A DNA stretch of 64,000 nt from a bacterium BMS3Bbin14 (GTDB taxonomy: Bacteria > Desulfobacterota > Desulfobulbia > Desulfobulbales > Desulfobulbaceae). The stretch lies in NCBI GenBank assembly GCA_002897615.1, contig BDTX01000005.1:62001-126000 (forward strand). Direction: 5' to 3'. The position numbers and the translations under genes were made by a program. Each line of letters begins with the position of its first letter. The stretch's first letter is position 1. Below are positions 1-7,350 of the stretch, piece after piece. Under the pieces are notes generated by a model. It was not told the origin of the DNA, made no database searches, and saw only the letters and a list, made by a program, of their open reading frames with translations.

Positions 1-637
1 TGACCGGCGGCCCGCAGAGCACGGCAAGGGTGGCGGCAGGATCCATGTCCAGCCCGGCAATGGGCGCGGTGACCAGGCCGACCTCGCCGTCCCAGGGCAG
101 GTGCGCGGTATCATTGACCAGCCGGATCACCCGGATCCCGGGCGCCCGGGCCCAGGTGCGCATCTCCCGGCCAAAGAGCTCCTCGGCCGGGGTACGGCAG
201 CCACTGATGATGGTGATCCGGCCGAACCGCTGCCGATCCAGGATGAGGGGCTCAATCAGGGACCTGAGCGGCGCCAGGCCCAGGCCGCCGGCCACGAACA
301 GCACGTCGCGGCCCTCGAAATCAGCGAGATCAAACCCCGTGCCGAACGGTCCGCGGATGCCCATCTGGTCGCCGGTCTCCAGCCGCTGCAGGACCATGGT
401 CAGGCTGCCGGCACTGCGGACCAGCAGCTCCAGCCGGTCGTGGTCGCCGGGCCCGCAGCAGATGGAGATGGGCGCCTCGCCGATGCCGGGAACCGACACC
501 ATGACAAACTGGCCGGGCCTGTGGCCCAGGGGACGGGGCAGGCGGAGACGGAAGAAACGTTCGTGACCGGTCATGTCCGCGGCCTCTTTGATGCGGACCA
601 TGGTCGGGGTGAGGACATGGGGATTAATGGGCTTCAT
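1..637 (-). CDS. Hydrogenase/sulfhydrogenase gamma subunit, FAD/NAD-binding (3' end outside window)
   Basis: Reading the minus strand from the ATG at 637 gives an uninterrupted frame to the window edge, so about 212 residues are visible and the C-terminus is missing. The N-terminal part has a ferredoxin-reductase FAD-binding fold (RPGQFVMVSVPG, then EAPISIC), followed by an NAD-binding segment (VLFVAGGLGLAPLRSL) and a GCRTPAEELFG stretch typical of HydG/AsrB-like subunits. These proteins pass electrons between NAD(P)H and the iron-sulfur beta subunit of cytoplasmic group 3 [NiFe] hydrogenases or related sulfite-reductase complexes. The start overlaps the stop of the upstream beta subunit gene (ATGA), showing translational coupling. 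The catalytic subunits are not visible, so the hydrogenase assignment rests on the pair alone. Confidence 0.8.
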   Translation of the reverse strand, partial: MKPINPHVLTPTMVRIKEAADMTGHERFFRLRLPRPLGHRPGQFVMVSVPGIGEAPISICCGPGDHDRLELLVRSAGSLTMVLQRLETGDQMGIRGPFGTGFDLADFEGRDVLFVAGGLGLAPLRSLIEPLILDRQRFGRITIISGCRTPAEELFGREMRTWARAPGIRVIRLVNDTAHLPWDGEVGLVTAPIAGLDMDPAATLAVLCGPPV

Positions 638-1773
638 GTTCCCTCCCCCGCGCCGGCCAGCAGGTCGGTGGCGATATCGAAGATGTCGATGGCAACGGTG
701 CATTGGCGGCGGCAGCGACCGCAGCCGACGCAGAAAGCGGTGCCGCCGAAACGGTCCGGCAGGTAGACGAACTTGCGCATGACGCGGTGTCGCTGCCGGG
801 CGGCCGTCGATTTCCGGAAATTGTGCCCGCCCGCGACCTCGGCAAAATCCTCGAGCATGCAGGCGTCCCGGCGGCGGGTGCGCCGGCCGCTGCCGGGATC
901 CTCGACATTGAAGTCGTCCCGGACATCGAAACAGGAGCAGGTGGGGCAGACCAGATTGCAGGTGCCGCAGGAAAAACAGCGGTCGGCGTGCTGCTCCCAG
1001 ACAGCCGAATCCCAGCTCCCGGCCACGACCTGCATCACCTGGGCCAGGGGCGCCGCGAACCGGCGACCAAAGGGAGTAGCACGCCGGGCCGCGGCCCTGG
1101 CCCTGCACCCCTTCACGTCCTCGCAGATGGGAAAACCGGCGTCGGCCAGAAGGACCGCTCCCTGGTCGGTGAGCGGTTCCACCAGGAGGCGGGCCTGCGG
1201 CTGCGGGGTAAGGAAGATGTCTGCCCCCTCGCGCCAGGCGAGCGAACCGGCTGCCTCGCAGAAGCAGTATTCGTCGCAGGGCTGGAGACAGTCATGGCCG
1301 ATGATCAACGTGTGGTCACGCCGGGCCAGGTAATACGGATCTGGAATTCCCGCTCTCTGGAAACGGTCCATGAGGGCAATGGCCTTGAGATCGCAGGGCC
1401 GGACACCGGCCAGGATACGACGGCTGTTATCCAGGACAGGGGCAAGGAGGCAGTCGCCTGCCTTGTCCCGGCGGAAGGTGAAGAGCAGCTCGTTGTCAGG
1501 GGCAAGGGACCTTACCGGCGGCGGAACACAGGCGCTGGCGCGAAAAGGCTTTACCCGGGACGAATCGTCGAAATCCTCCAGGGCAAGCAGGCTGCGGCTG
1601 CCGACACGATTAAAACGGAAGCTGCTCTCGGACACTGGCTGGGGAAAGTAGACCCTCTCATGCCGCGCGAGCATGCCGATCCACTCAAGAAACACCGAAC
1701 GTTCAACCAGGTATACCGCCATGGAATCTAAATCTGGTTGTGTCCTGGATTGCCTTGCTATACCTGCCATCAT
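634..1773 (-). CDS. Hydrogenase/sulfhydrogenase beta subunit, 4Fe-4S dicluster protein
   Basis: 379-codon frame. The middle carries GVRPCDLKAIALMDR and a cysteine-rich GHDCLQPCDEYCFCE segment; the C-terminal half has two ferredoxin-type cysteine clusters (CFSCGTCNLVCPTCSC and CVGCGRCRRQC). This is the layout of HydB/AsrA-like 4Fe-4S proteins, which sit between the FAD/NAD subunit and the hydrogenase small subunit in the cytoplasm. Two starts are possible. The ATG at 1773 overlaps the stop of the upstream remnant and has a weak AGAAG Shine-Dalgarno. The ATG at 1722 (MAVYLVERS) gives a more usual N-terminus; the 17 extra residues look like read-through of the remnant junction. The gene may have lost its native promoter through insertion of the upstream remnant. 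Confidence 0.82.
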   Translation of the reverse strand: MMAGIARQSRTQPDLDSMAVYLVERSVFLEWIGMLARHERVYFPQPVSESSFRFNRVGSRSLLALEDFDDSSRVKPFRASACVPPPVRSLAPDNELLFTFRRDKAGDCLLAPVLDNSRRILAGVRPCDLKAIALMDRFQRAGIPDPYYLARRDHTLIIGHDCLQPCDEYCFCEAAGSLAWREGADIFLTPQPQARLLVEPLTDQGAVLLADAGFPICEDVKGCRARAAARRATPFGRRFAAPLAQVMQVVAGSWDSAVWEQHADRCFSCGTCNLVCPTCSCFDVRDDFNVEDPGSGRRTRRRDACMLEDFAEVAGGHNFRKSTAARQRHRVMRKFVYLPDRFGGTAFCVGCGRCRRQCTVAIDIFDIATDLLAGAGEGT

Positions 1774-2099
1774 TATCCATCTTCTTTAAATCGAGCAACT
1801 GCCTTGGCGATGCTGGACGTAGTAACTCCAACGTACCGCGCTATCTCCGCCATGGTTAATCCCAAGACCTGTCCGAGAGCCGAAAATGACCACTTGAAAG
1901 TGGCTCCATTAACCCGATCATGGGTGGCCTCATTATGGTGATCATTAACAACGTGTTTACGGATGATCTCTCCGATCTTTCGTTTGAGGGCGAGGACTCC
2001 CTCAGTCGCCGGCGTGATGTGCAGTGTCCCGCCGTGCTTACGAAAGGTCTGCCCCAGAAAAGTAAATCCGTCTCGGTTCGGCGGCGCTCGTTGGATTTC
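1773..2099 (-). pseudogene. Remnant: reverse transcriptase C-terminal piece joined to a transposase-like HTH tail
   Basis: A single open frame on the minus strand (about 108 codons, TAA at 1773-1775) has no credible start: an in-frame stop lies just upstream inside the neighbouring gene. Its first half (GFTFLGQTFRKHGGTLHI, then KRKIGEIIRKH) resembles the end of the polymerase domain of group II intron-encoded reverse transcriptases. Its second half (LTMAEIARYVGVTTSSIAKA) is a helix-turn-helix resembling the C-terminal tail of REP-associated (RAYT) tyrosine transposases. I infer a degenerate fusion of mobile-element debris. The RT part is the firmer call; the transposase part is tentative. Confidence 0.5.
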
Positions 2100-2745
2100 A
2101 TGTATCTATGGCCAATTCGATCCACTTACTCCGCTCAACTACTAAAAGCATGACGTCGTTGGCAATCTGATTGCAAGTAATGGTGTCTACCGGAACTCCA
2201 GTGCCGATCGCTTCACAAAACTCTTCCCTTGTAGAATTGATCCAGTCCCCATCGCCCAAGCGAGCATGCTGATAGGACAACAATACATCACCGGTCTTCA
2301 TTGCCCGAAGTGTTTTCCGGATTTCCTGGTGAGTTACATGCTCGTAACCATAGTTCACGGGTGCAATCCCCGTGTCCGGATCTAAGAACACGATGACGGG
2401 GTCACGGTACTGCTGTATCTTAGTGGTGACTTTGTCGAAGTAATCCGCCCGGAAGTCTTCTCTGGTGCGGAATTCACGACTCCACTGAAAAGTGTCCTTG
2501 TGGATGTCGATTTTCAAGTTTGTCGCCTCAGCCAACCGTTGAATATCGTCGATGTCGCGGAAGTGCCGTGCTACTTCGACTGGTAGGGGTTCCGTTGTTT
2601 CGCCTATGCTGAGTTGGTAATTGTAGCTGACCGGTCGATAGAGGGCCACTTGCAGCACGGCGCGTATGGACCACTTTCGGGCGAGGACCAGTACGGCACC
2701 CCACTTCACCACATCACGTTTGTCCCCGTACCACCAGTCACGCAT
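2098..2745 (-). CDS. Conserved hypothetical protein with FLDPDTG motif
   Basis: 215 residues, ATG at 2745 with a GGGAG Shine-Dalgarno nine bases upstream. I do not recognise the family. Visible features are an N-terminal WWYGDKRDVVKWG segment, a central VIVFLDPDTGIAP motif reminiscent of the acidic motifs of nucleotide or SAM-binding folds, and a terminal Cys/Asn-containing ITCNQIANDVMLLV strand. There is no signal peptide or membrane segment, so it is probably cytoplasmic. It overlaps the 3' end of the upstream abortive-infection gene by 40 bases and lies in an island of accessory genes. A defence role is possible by context only. Confidence 0.6.
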   Translation of the reverse strand: MRDWWYGDKRDVVKWGAVLVLARKWSIRAVLQVALYRPVSYNYQLSIGETTEPLPVEVARHFRDIDDIQRLAEATNLKIDIHKDTFQWSREFRTREDFRADYFDKVTTKIQQYRDPVIVFLDPDTGIAPVNYGYEHVTHQEIRKTLRAMKTGDVLLSYQHARLGDGDWINSTREEFCEAIGTGVPVDTITCNQIANDVMLLVVERSKWIELAIDT

Positions 2746-3506
2746 GAGCAGTTACTCCCGTAGTCGAACGTGGAACTAAATATAAAACGAGCCTCAACTG
2801 GACCGAGAATCTCATTGTCATGCGCTAGAGAATGGTTGTTGCGAAGATCGTTAAAACTATCAAGGAGTAAAATTGATGACTTTAACGCTCGATCGGAGAA
2901 TTCATGAAGATCATGCTCACACACTAATGCTTTGCGATATTTTCCAAATGTAGAGTGCAATGGTTCATCTTCTTTACAATCTATTGAGCGAATTCTTAGG
3001 AGATGCGTTATTTTTTTTACACAGTAGGTGTGCAAATGATCTAAGGCCACTTCAGGCTTATTTGCAGCAAGCGTTCGCTCTATATCCGCAACTAGCTCTT
3101 CCAGGGTTCTCTCGCTGGTGAATTTATCAACACCATCTGATTTTGTTGAATCTGGATTAGCTTCTTGGTTTTCGATGACCTTTCTAAAAGCATCTGTGGA
3201 ACTGATTGCTTCAGGTATCGCATGATGATTAGGACTTTTTGCTATAATGCCTTCTCTTCTTTCCCAAAGTGCTCTTAAAACTTTTAGAGTGGTATATACG
3301 TCTGAAGATTTAAAAAATGTAGCTAGGCAATTTCTTTTCGATGTACCGTTAACGAGATATTTTTCTTCATAAATTTCAATACCAAACTCATCTTCAAAAA
3401 ATTCGCTCATTGTTCGATCTGAAAAATCTAGCACATATCCGAATCCATTAGGAAAAGCCATTGCTTCCTCAATAGCTCTAATTTCTGATTTTTTAAATGT
3501 TACCAT
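2706..3506 (-). CDS. Abortive infection (Abi C-terminal type) family protein, probably 3'-truncated
   Basis: The preferred start is the ATG at 3506 (MVTFKKSEI), preceded by TAGGA; a longer in-frame start at 3557 would add a hydrophobic leader that looks spurious. The region is clearly AT-rich compared with its neighbours, a sign of horizontal transfer. The C-terminal region (STFGKYRKAL, SFNDLRNNHSLAHDNE, PVEARFIFSS) matches the RN...AH signature of the Abi C-terminal domain, a HEPN-like module in phage-defence proteins. After FIFSS the protein continues with an unrelated Cys/Gly-rich tail. At this point base composition changes and the next gene starts, suggesting that the native last helix was lost in a recombination. 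Confidence 0.6.
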   Translation of the reverse strand: MVTFKKSEIRAIEEAMAFPNGFGYVLDFSDRTMSEFFEDEFGIEIYEEKYLVNGTSKRNCLATFFKSSDVYTTLKVLRALWERREGIIAKSPNHHAIPEAISSTDAFRKVIENQEANPDSTKSDGVDKFTSERTLEELVADIERTLAANKPEVALDHLHTYCVKKITHLLRIRSIDCKEDEPLHSTFGKYRKALVCEHDLHEFSDRALKSSILLLDSFNDLRNNHSLAHDNEILGPVEARFIFSSTFDYGSNCSCVTGGTGTNVMW

Positions 3507-3560
3507 AAGAATCCTAAATCGTTCAGAGTAAAAATAGAAAAATAGGAGACAGGCCACGAT

Positions 3561-3962
3561 TTAACGAGCCAGAAGAGTTGCCCCGCTAATCTTGGCGGCG
3601 GCGCTATCAAATGTAATGGTCTCGTCGCAACCGTTGGCAAGATTGACCTGGATGCTCAGAAAATCGGCAAAGTCGGCCTGACCTTTTTGCGCGAGTTTGA
3701 GGGCCTTCCAAACGACCTGCGGCTCCTGGATCTCAAGCTGGACAGTGCGCAGAATCTGTTCGATGACCTGCAGAGCCCGATTCTGATCAATCTTGTAACA
3801 GCGTTTGAGCACCCACACCAATTCGCAGAGAACGATGTGGTTGACGAATCCCGGTGACTCAGCGGAACAGTTTTTTTCGATGAAACTGGATGCAAGGGGG
3901 GCCTGGATCGGATCATCCTGCGTAATATAGTGAACCAGAATATTGGTGTCGAGGCCGGTCAT
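3561..3962 (-). CDS. vapC: PIN-domain ribonuclease toxin, VapC family
   Basis: 133 residues. The PIN active-site acidic residues are in place: Asp in GLDTNILVHY near the N-terminus, Glu in VLCELVWVL, Asp in QADFADFLS and Asp in ITFDSAAA. PIN toxins of VapBC modules are Mg-dependent RNases that cleave tRNA or rRNA and are neutralised by the cognate antitoxin. The start codon overlaps the antitoxin stop by four bases (ATGA), the usual coupled arrangement. No truncation is visible, so the module may be active. Confidence 0.88.
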   Translation of the reverse strand: MTGLDTNILVHYITQDDPIQAPLASSFIEKNCSAESPGFVNHIVLCELVWVLKRCYKIDQNRALQVIEQILRTVQLEIQEPQVVWKALKLAQKGQADFADFLSIQVNLANGCDETITFDSAAAKISGATLLAR

Positions 3963-4198
3963 GGCCTTCCGCCTTCTTCCTCGATGGCCTGATTCATCTC
4001 TTCTATGGAAACCGGCTCTTCGGGTTTAGCGATCATACCCTTGAGGAGACTGACATTCTGGGTTACCGGCCAGATGGTCACTACTCCGTGATCGTCTTCC
4101 AGAAATTTAATTTTATCTCCCTGCTTCAGGTGATATCGATCCCGGATCATCTTGGGGATGGTTATCTGCCCTTTACTCGACAAGGTGGCGGTTGTCAT
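3959..4198 (-). CDS. vapB: AbrB/MazE-type (VapB) antitoxin
   Basis: 79 residues with a SpoVT/AbrB swapped-hairpin DNA-binding domain at the N-terminus (LSSKGQITIPKMIRDRY, followed by LKQGDKIKFL). The acidic C-terminal tail (PEEPVSIEEMNQAIEEE) is the expected toxin-binding part. It is the first gene of the toxin-antitoxin operon and would be expected to repress the operon by binding its own promoter in the AT-rich stretch upstream (about 4199-4260). Confidence 0.88.
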   Translation of the reverse strand: MTTATLSSKGQITIPKMIRDRYHLKQGDKIKFLEDDHGVVTIWPVTQNVSLLKGMIAKPEEPVSIEEMNQAIEEEGGRP

Positions 4199-4329
4199 TG
4201 CGTACTCTATCTTACTTTATCTTTTATTCTTTACTTTATGGTAAGAAAATTAAAAAATCAAGGGGAGGCCGGTAAATAAACTCGATAATGCACGAGTAAC
4301 TCTTCTGAAGAACGTAACCGTTCACCAGA

Positions 4330-4549
4330 CCTGAATCCGTGACGGCTTGAGGTAACATTCCTGTCAATACGTGGAATTTATTGCATTATTTGCAAACAAA
4401 TGCATTTTACACTCTTCACCGCGCCGCCCTGCGGGGCGCTCGATAACGGCACATCTGCTGCGTTGGCAACAAAGTTGATATCACACCAGGATAATCAACC
4501 TCGTTGCCGCCTTGCATCTGCACCATTCTCGAACGCTCACGGATCCAGG
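4330..4549 (+). repeat. Full-length ~220-bp MITE-like repeat (reference copy)
   Basis: The left end reads CCTGAATCCGTGACGG and the right end reads CTCACGGATCCAGG, so the termini are imperfect inverted repeats. In between are an AT-rich block (GGAATTTATTGCATTATT), a GC-rich block (CGCGCCGCCCTGCGGGGCG) and a block ending GTTGCCGCCTTGCATCTG. The same ordered blocks recur throughout the window as full or partial copies in both orientations. No ORF in it looks real. A non-autonomous mobile element mobilised in trans is the simplest explanation. Confidence 0.85.
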
Positions 4550-4550
4550 T

Positions 4551-4658
4551 GTAACCGTTCAGATGTGCCCCGGATTTGTTCGTTTCGCCCTCCGAGGTGT
4601 ACTCCCTGTACCTGAGAAGGGCGAAACGGACAAAGATGGGGTGCAGGTGAACGGTTAC
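4551..4658. repeat. 108-bp near-palindromic repeat, type A
   Basis: It starts GTAACCGTTCAGATG and ends CAGGTGAACGGTTAC, with inner arms CGTTTCGCCCTCC and GGGCGAAACGG, so the strand can fold into one long imperfect hairpin. A same-length copy lies at 39347-39454. It abuts the right end of the MITE-like copy at 4330-4549. A separate GTAACCGTTCACC motif lies just left of that MITE, suggesting that the MITE inserted next to or into such an element. Confidence 0.8.
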
Positions 4659-4853
4659 GTTTTTTCTGCAAGCAACTTGTACAAATCAACATGTCAATGA
4701 CACCCAACCGGCTTGAAGACACCAACCTAGACAGTATAAATTGGTGTCTAAATTGTCGCTGTCAGCCGGCGGGTCCCGCAGTACGAGAAAAAAGAAGACT
4801 CAGCTGTAAAATGATTGCCGCCCAGCGCTTTTTACCGATACTGCGAAAAGCTA

Positions 4854-4882
4854 TTGACTTCCAACTTGCTGTTTTGTAATAA
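4854..4882 (+). promoter_or_regulatory. Candidate sigma-70 promoter inside a duplicated segment
   Basis: TTGACT at 4854-4859, a 17-base spacer and TAATAA at 4877-4882. The segment (TTGACTTCCAACTTGCTG and following) is repeated, inverted, at 32404-32438. It points toward recQ, but 360 bases of repeats intervene. Confidence 0.4.
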
Positions 4883-4924
4883 TTATTATCCTTACCTGAG
4901 GGCCTGAGCTATTTGAGAGGGGGA

Positions 4925-5026
4925 AGCCGGAGCGGTGAAGAGTACAAAAAAACATTTATTCGTCATATAATACAATAAATTCCACATGTTGACTGGAATG
5001 TTACCTCAAGCCGTCACGGACTCAGG
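4925..5026 (-). repeat. MITE-like repeat, left half only, inverted
   Basis: The segment ends in the reverse complement of the MITE left end (CCTCAAGCCGTCACGGACTC) and contains the AT-rich core (ATACAATAAATTCCACAT). The other half of the element is missing. Confidence 0.75.
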
Positions 5027-5031
5027 ATTTT

Positions 5032-5214
5032 GGTAACTGGTCACAGGGTGTGAAACTCTGCGCTATTCCTTACATCCACCTGTAAACCTTCACAGGTGCC
5101 ACAGATTTACGTAGTCGCTTCCGTTCGCGGGTAAGCGACCGCAGGGAGACTCCGGTAGTCCCTCTATGCGGGCGGGAGTGACCGCGTGAAGATGGGGTGC
5201 CTGTGACGGTTTAC
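5032..5214. repeat. Composite repeat: conserved 50-bp block plus type B near-palindrome
   Basis: The first part (GGTAACTGGTCACAGGGTGT, then CTCTGCGCTATTCC) recurs at 29313-29349 and, inverted, at 32251-32300. The second part, 5092-5214, begins GTAAACCTTCACAGG and ends CCTGTGACGGTTTAC. It is a type B palindrome like those at 32143, 46379 and 60625, but 15 bases longer because of a duplication-like insert in the centre. It ends 27 bases before recQ, so the recQ transcript probably carries or follows this hairpin. Confidence 0.75.
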
Positions 5215-5241
5215 ATCCAATAATGCTATCCCGGTGCTGAA

Positions 5242-7176
5242 GTGGACATCCAGCAGACCCTGCATGATATTTTCGGTTTCAGCCAATTTCTGCCGGGCCA
5301 GGAGGAGATTATCCGCCGCCTGGTCGACGGCGCTTCGGCGCTGGCGGTTTTTCCTACCGGCCAGGGCAAGAGTCTCTGCTACCAGTTGACCGCCCTCCAG
5401 CTGCCCGGCCTGACCCTGGTGGTCTCCCCCCTGGTGGCCCTGATGAAGGACCAGGTCGATTTTCTTGCCAAGAAAAATCTGGCCGCGGCCCGTCTCGATT
5501 CCTCCCTCAGCCATGAAGAATACGCCGCTGTCCGGCAGGACCTCACCTCCGGCCGCACCAAACTCCTCTACGTGGCCCCGGAACGTTTTGCCAATGAGAG
5601 ATTTCTGGCCGCTCTCAGGCCGCTCAATATCTCGATGATGGTCATCGACGAGGCGCATTGTATCTCGGAATGGGGCCATAATTTCCGGCCCGATTATCTT
5701 AAACTGGCCGGTATCTCCCGCGAGCTGGCCATCCCGGTCACGCTCTGTCTCACGGCCACGGCCACGCCCAAGGTGGCCGGGGATATCTGCAAGGCCTTTG
5801 CAATTGCGCCGGAAAACTATATTCAGACCGGATTCTACCGGCCGAATCTCACCTTGCGTTTTTCTCCGTCCACCAAGCCGCAGGCGACCCTCCTGCAACG
5901 TCTGCAAGAACGTCGGCCCGGGGCGACCATTGTCTATGTCACCCTGCAGGCCACGGCCGAGAAGGTGGCGGATACGCTCGACAAAAACGGATTTTCGGCC
6001 CGCCCTTATCATGCCGGTCTGAAAGACGACGAGCGAAGCGAGGTGCAGGAATGGTTCATGGCCTCCGACCAGGCCATCGTGGTAGCCACCATCGCCTTTG
6101 GCATGGGGATCGACAAGGCTGATATCAGATATATCTATCATTACAACCTGCCGAAAAGCCTGGAGAATTATACCCAGGAAATCGGCCGGGCCGGCCGGGA
6201 CGGCCAGCCGGCGGTCTGCGAACTGCTGGGCAATGGCCGGGATCTCACCGTGCTGGAAAATTTCAGCTATGGCGACACCCCGGATGACGAGGCGATTCGG
6301 GAGTTCACCGCCATGATCCTCAGGCAGCCGGACCATTTCGCCGTCTCGGTCTACGAACTATCCCGGGAATATGACATGCGGCCCCTGGTCGTCAACACCA
6401 TGCTCACCTACCTGGAGCTGGAAAAGATTATTTCCTCGACCGGTCCGTTCTACACCACCTATACATTCCTGCCGCACAAGACTTCGGCCGAGATTTTTGC
6501 CCGTTTTGATCAAGAGCGGGCCGGTTTTTTACGTGGCATGTTTTCCTGCGCCCGGAAGCGGCAGAAATGGTTCAGCCTCGATATCGACGAGGTCATGGCC
6601 AAACAGGCCACCTCCAGACGCCGGGTGGTGGCCGCCCTCAACTACCTGGAGGAACAGGGCGACCTGGAGCTGAAGGTCAGCGGGGTTCGGCGTGGTTTCA
6701 AGGTGTTGCGACGGCCGGGAACGGACGAAGCGGCTGCCTTAACGGCCAGGCTCCAGGAGAATTTTCGGATCAGGGAGGAACAGGATATCAAGCGGCTGGG
6801 CATGGTTGTCAGCCTGATCGGCCGCCAGGCCTGTCAGACAAGGTTTCTGCTGCATTATTTCGGCGAAGAGCTGCCGGAAAACTGCGGCCACTGCGAGTTT
6901 TGTCTCTCCGGCAATGCGCCGGGGAAAAGTGGAGCTTTAGTCGATGAACGACCCGCTGCCATATCAACCGCGGCGGTTGCCAGGATCAGGGAAACTCTGG
7001 ATGAACACCACGCCGCCCTGACCACCACCAGGCAACAGACCAGGTTTTTCTGCGGCCTCAGCTCACCACAAACCAGCCGGGCCGGCCTGCTCAAGCACCA
7101 GTCCTTCGGCATTGTCGCCGATCATCCCTTCGGCCTGGTCAAAGAGTGGCTGGAGTCTGAATCCGTAACGACTTGA
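5242..7176 (+). CDS. recQ: RecQ-family ATP-dependent DNA helicase
   Basis: 644 residues, GTG start (MDIQQTLHDIFGFSQFLPGQ). It has Walker A FPTGQGKSLCYQ near residue 35, the DEAH box with the RecQ aromatic-rich loop (VIDEAHCISEWGHNFRPDY) near residue 135, and motif VI QEIGRAGRDGQPA near residue 312. The C-terminal RecQ zinc-binding region includes the pair in CGHCEFC. RecQ helicases unwind 3'-tailed DNA in recombination and replication repair. No HRDC domain is evident. The last residues (SESVTT) and the stop codon come from the left end of a MITE-like repeat, so the native C-terminus has been replaced or extended. Confidence 0.92.
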   Translation: MDIQQTLHDIFGFSQFLPGQEEIIRRLVDGASALAVFPTGQGKSLCYQLTALQLPGLTLVVSPLVALMKDQVDFLAKKNLAAARLDSSLSHEEYAAVRQDLTSGRTKLLYVAPERFANERFLAALRPLNISMMVIDEAHCISEWGHNFRPDYLKLAGISRELAIPVTLCLTATATPKVAGDICKAFAIAPENYIQTGFYRPNLTLRFSPSTKPQATLLQRLQERRPGATIVYVTLQATAEKVADTLDKNGFSARPYHAGLKDDERSEVQEWFMASDQAIVVATIAFGMGIDKADIRYIYHYNLPKSLENYTQEIGRAGRDGQPAVCELLGNGRDLTVLENFSYGDTPDDEAIREFTAMILRQPDHFAVSVYELSREYDMRPLVVNTMLTYLELEKIISSTGPFYTTYTFLPHKTSAEIFARFDQERAGFLRGMFSCARKRQKWFSLDIDEVMAKQATSRRRVVAALNYLEEQGDLELKVSGVRRGFKVLRRPGTDEAAALTARLQENFRIREEQDIKRLGMVVSLIGRQACQTRFLLHYFGEELPENCGHCEFCLSGNAPGKSGALVDERPAAISTAAVARIRETLDEHHAALTTTRQQTRFFCGLSSPQTSRAGLLKHQSFGIVADHPFGLVKEWLESESVTT

Positions 7177-7265
7177 GGCGGTATCCCCTTCAATTTATGG
7201 AATTTATTGCATTATTTCCGAATAAACGCATTTTTTGATCGCCGCCGCCGCACCGCCTTGAGGGG
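7157..7265 (+). repeat. MITE-like repeat, left half, overlapping the recQ stop
   Basis: CTGAATCCGTAACGACTTGAGG, the AT-rich core and the GC block are present; the right half is missing. The TGA of recQ lies inside it. An inverted copy of the same half at 8613-8716 closes the other side of the ATPase gene, so the pair forms about 100-bp inverted repeats around a one-gene cassette. Confidence 0.78.
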
Positions 7266-7350
7266 ATTGATGCAATCGTCAAATTACCTTGCAAATTGAC
7301 GATTGCGTCGATAAAATGTAGTAAGCGTCAAAAAAATAGTGGAGGAGATG

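Noticed and set aside
4400-4700. Short ORFs in the repeat-rich region upstream of recQ
   Set aside because: They lie entirely within MITE and palindrome copies and recur as shifted shadows wherever those repeats occur.
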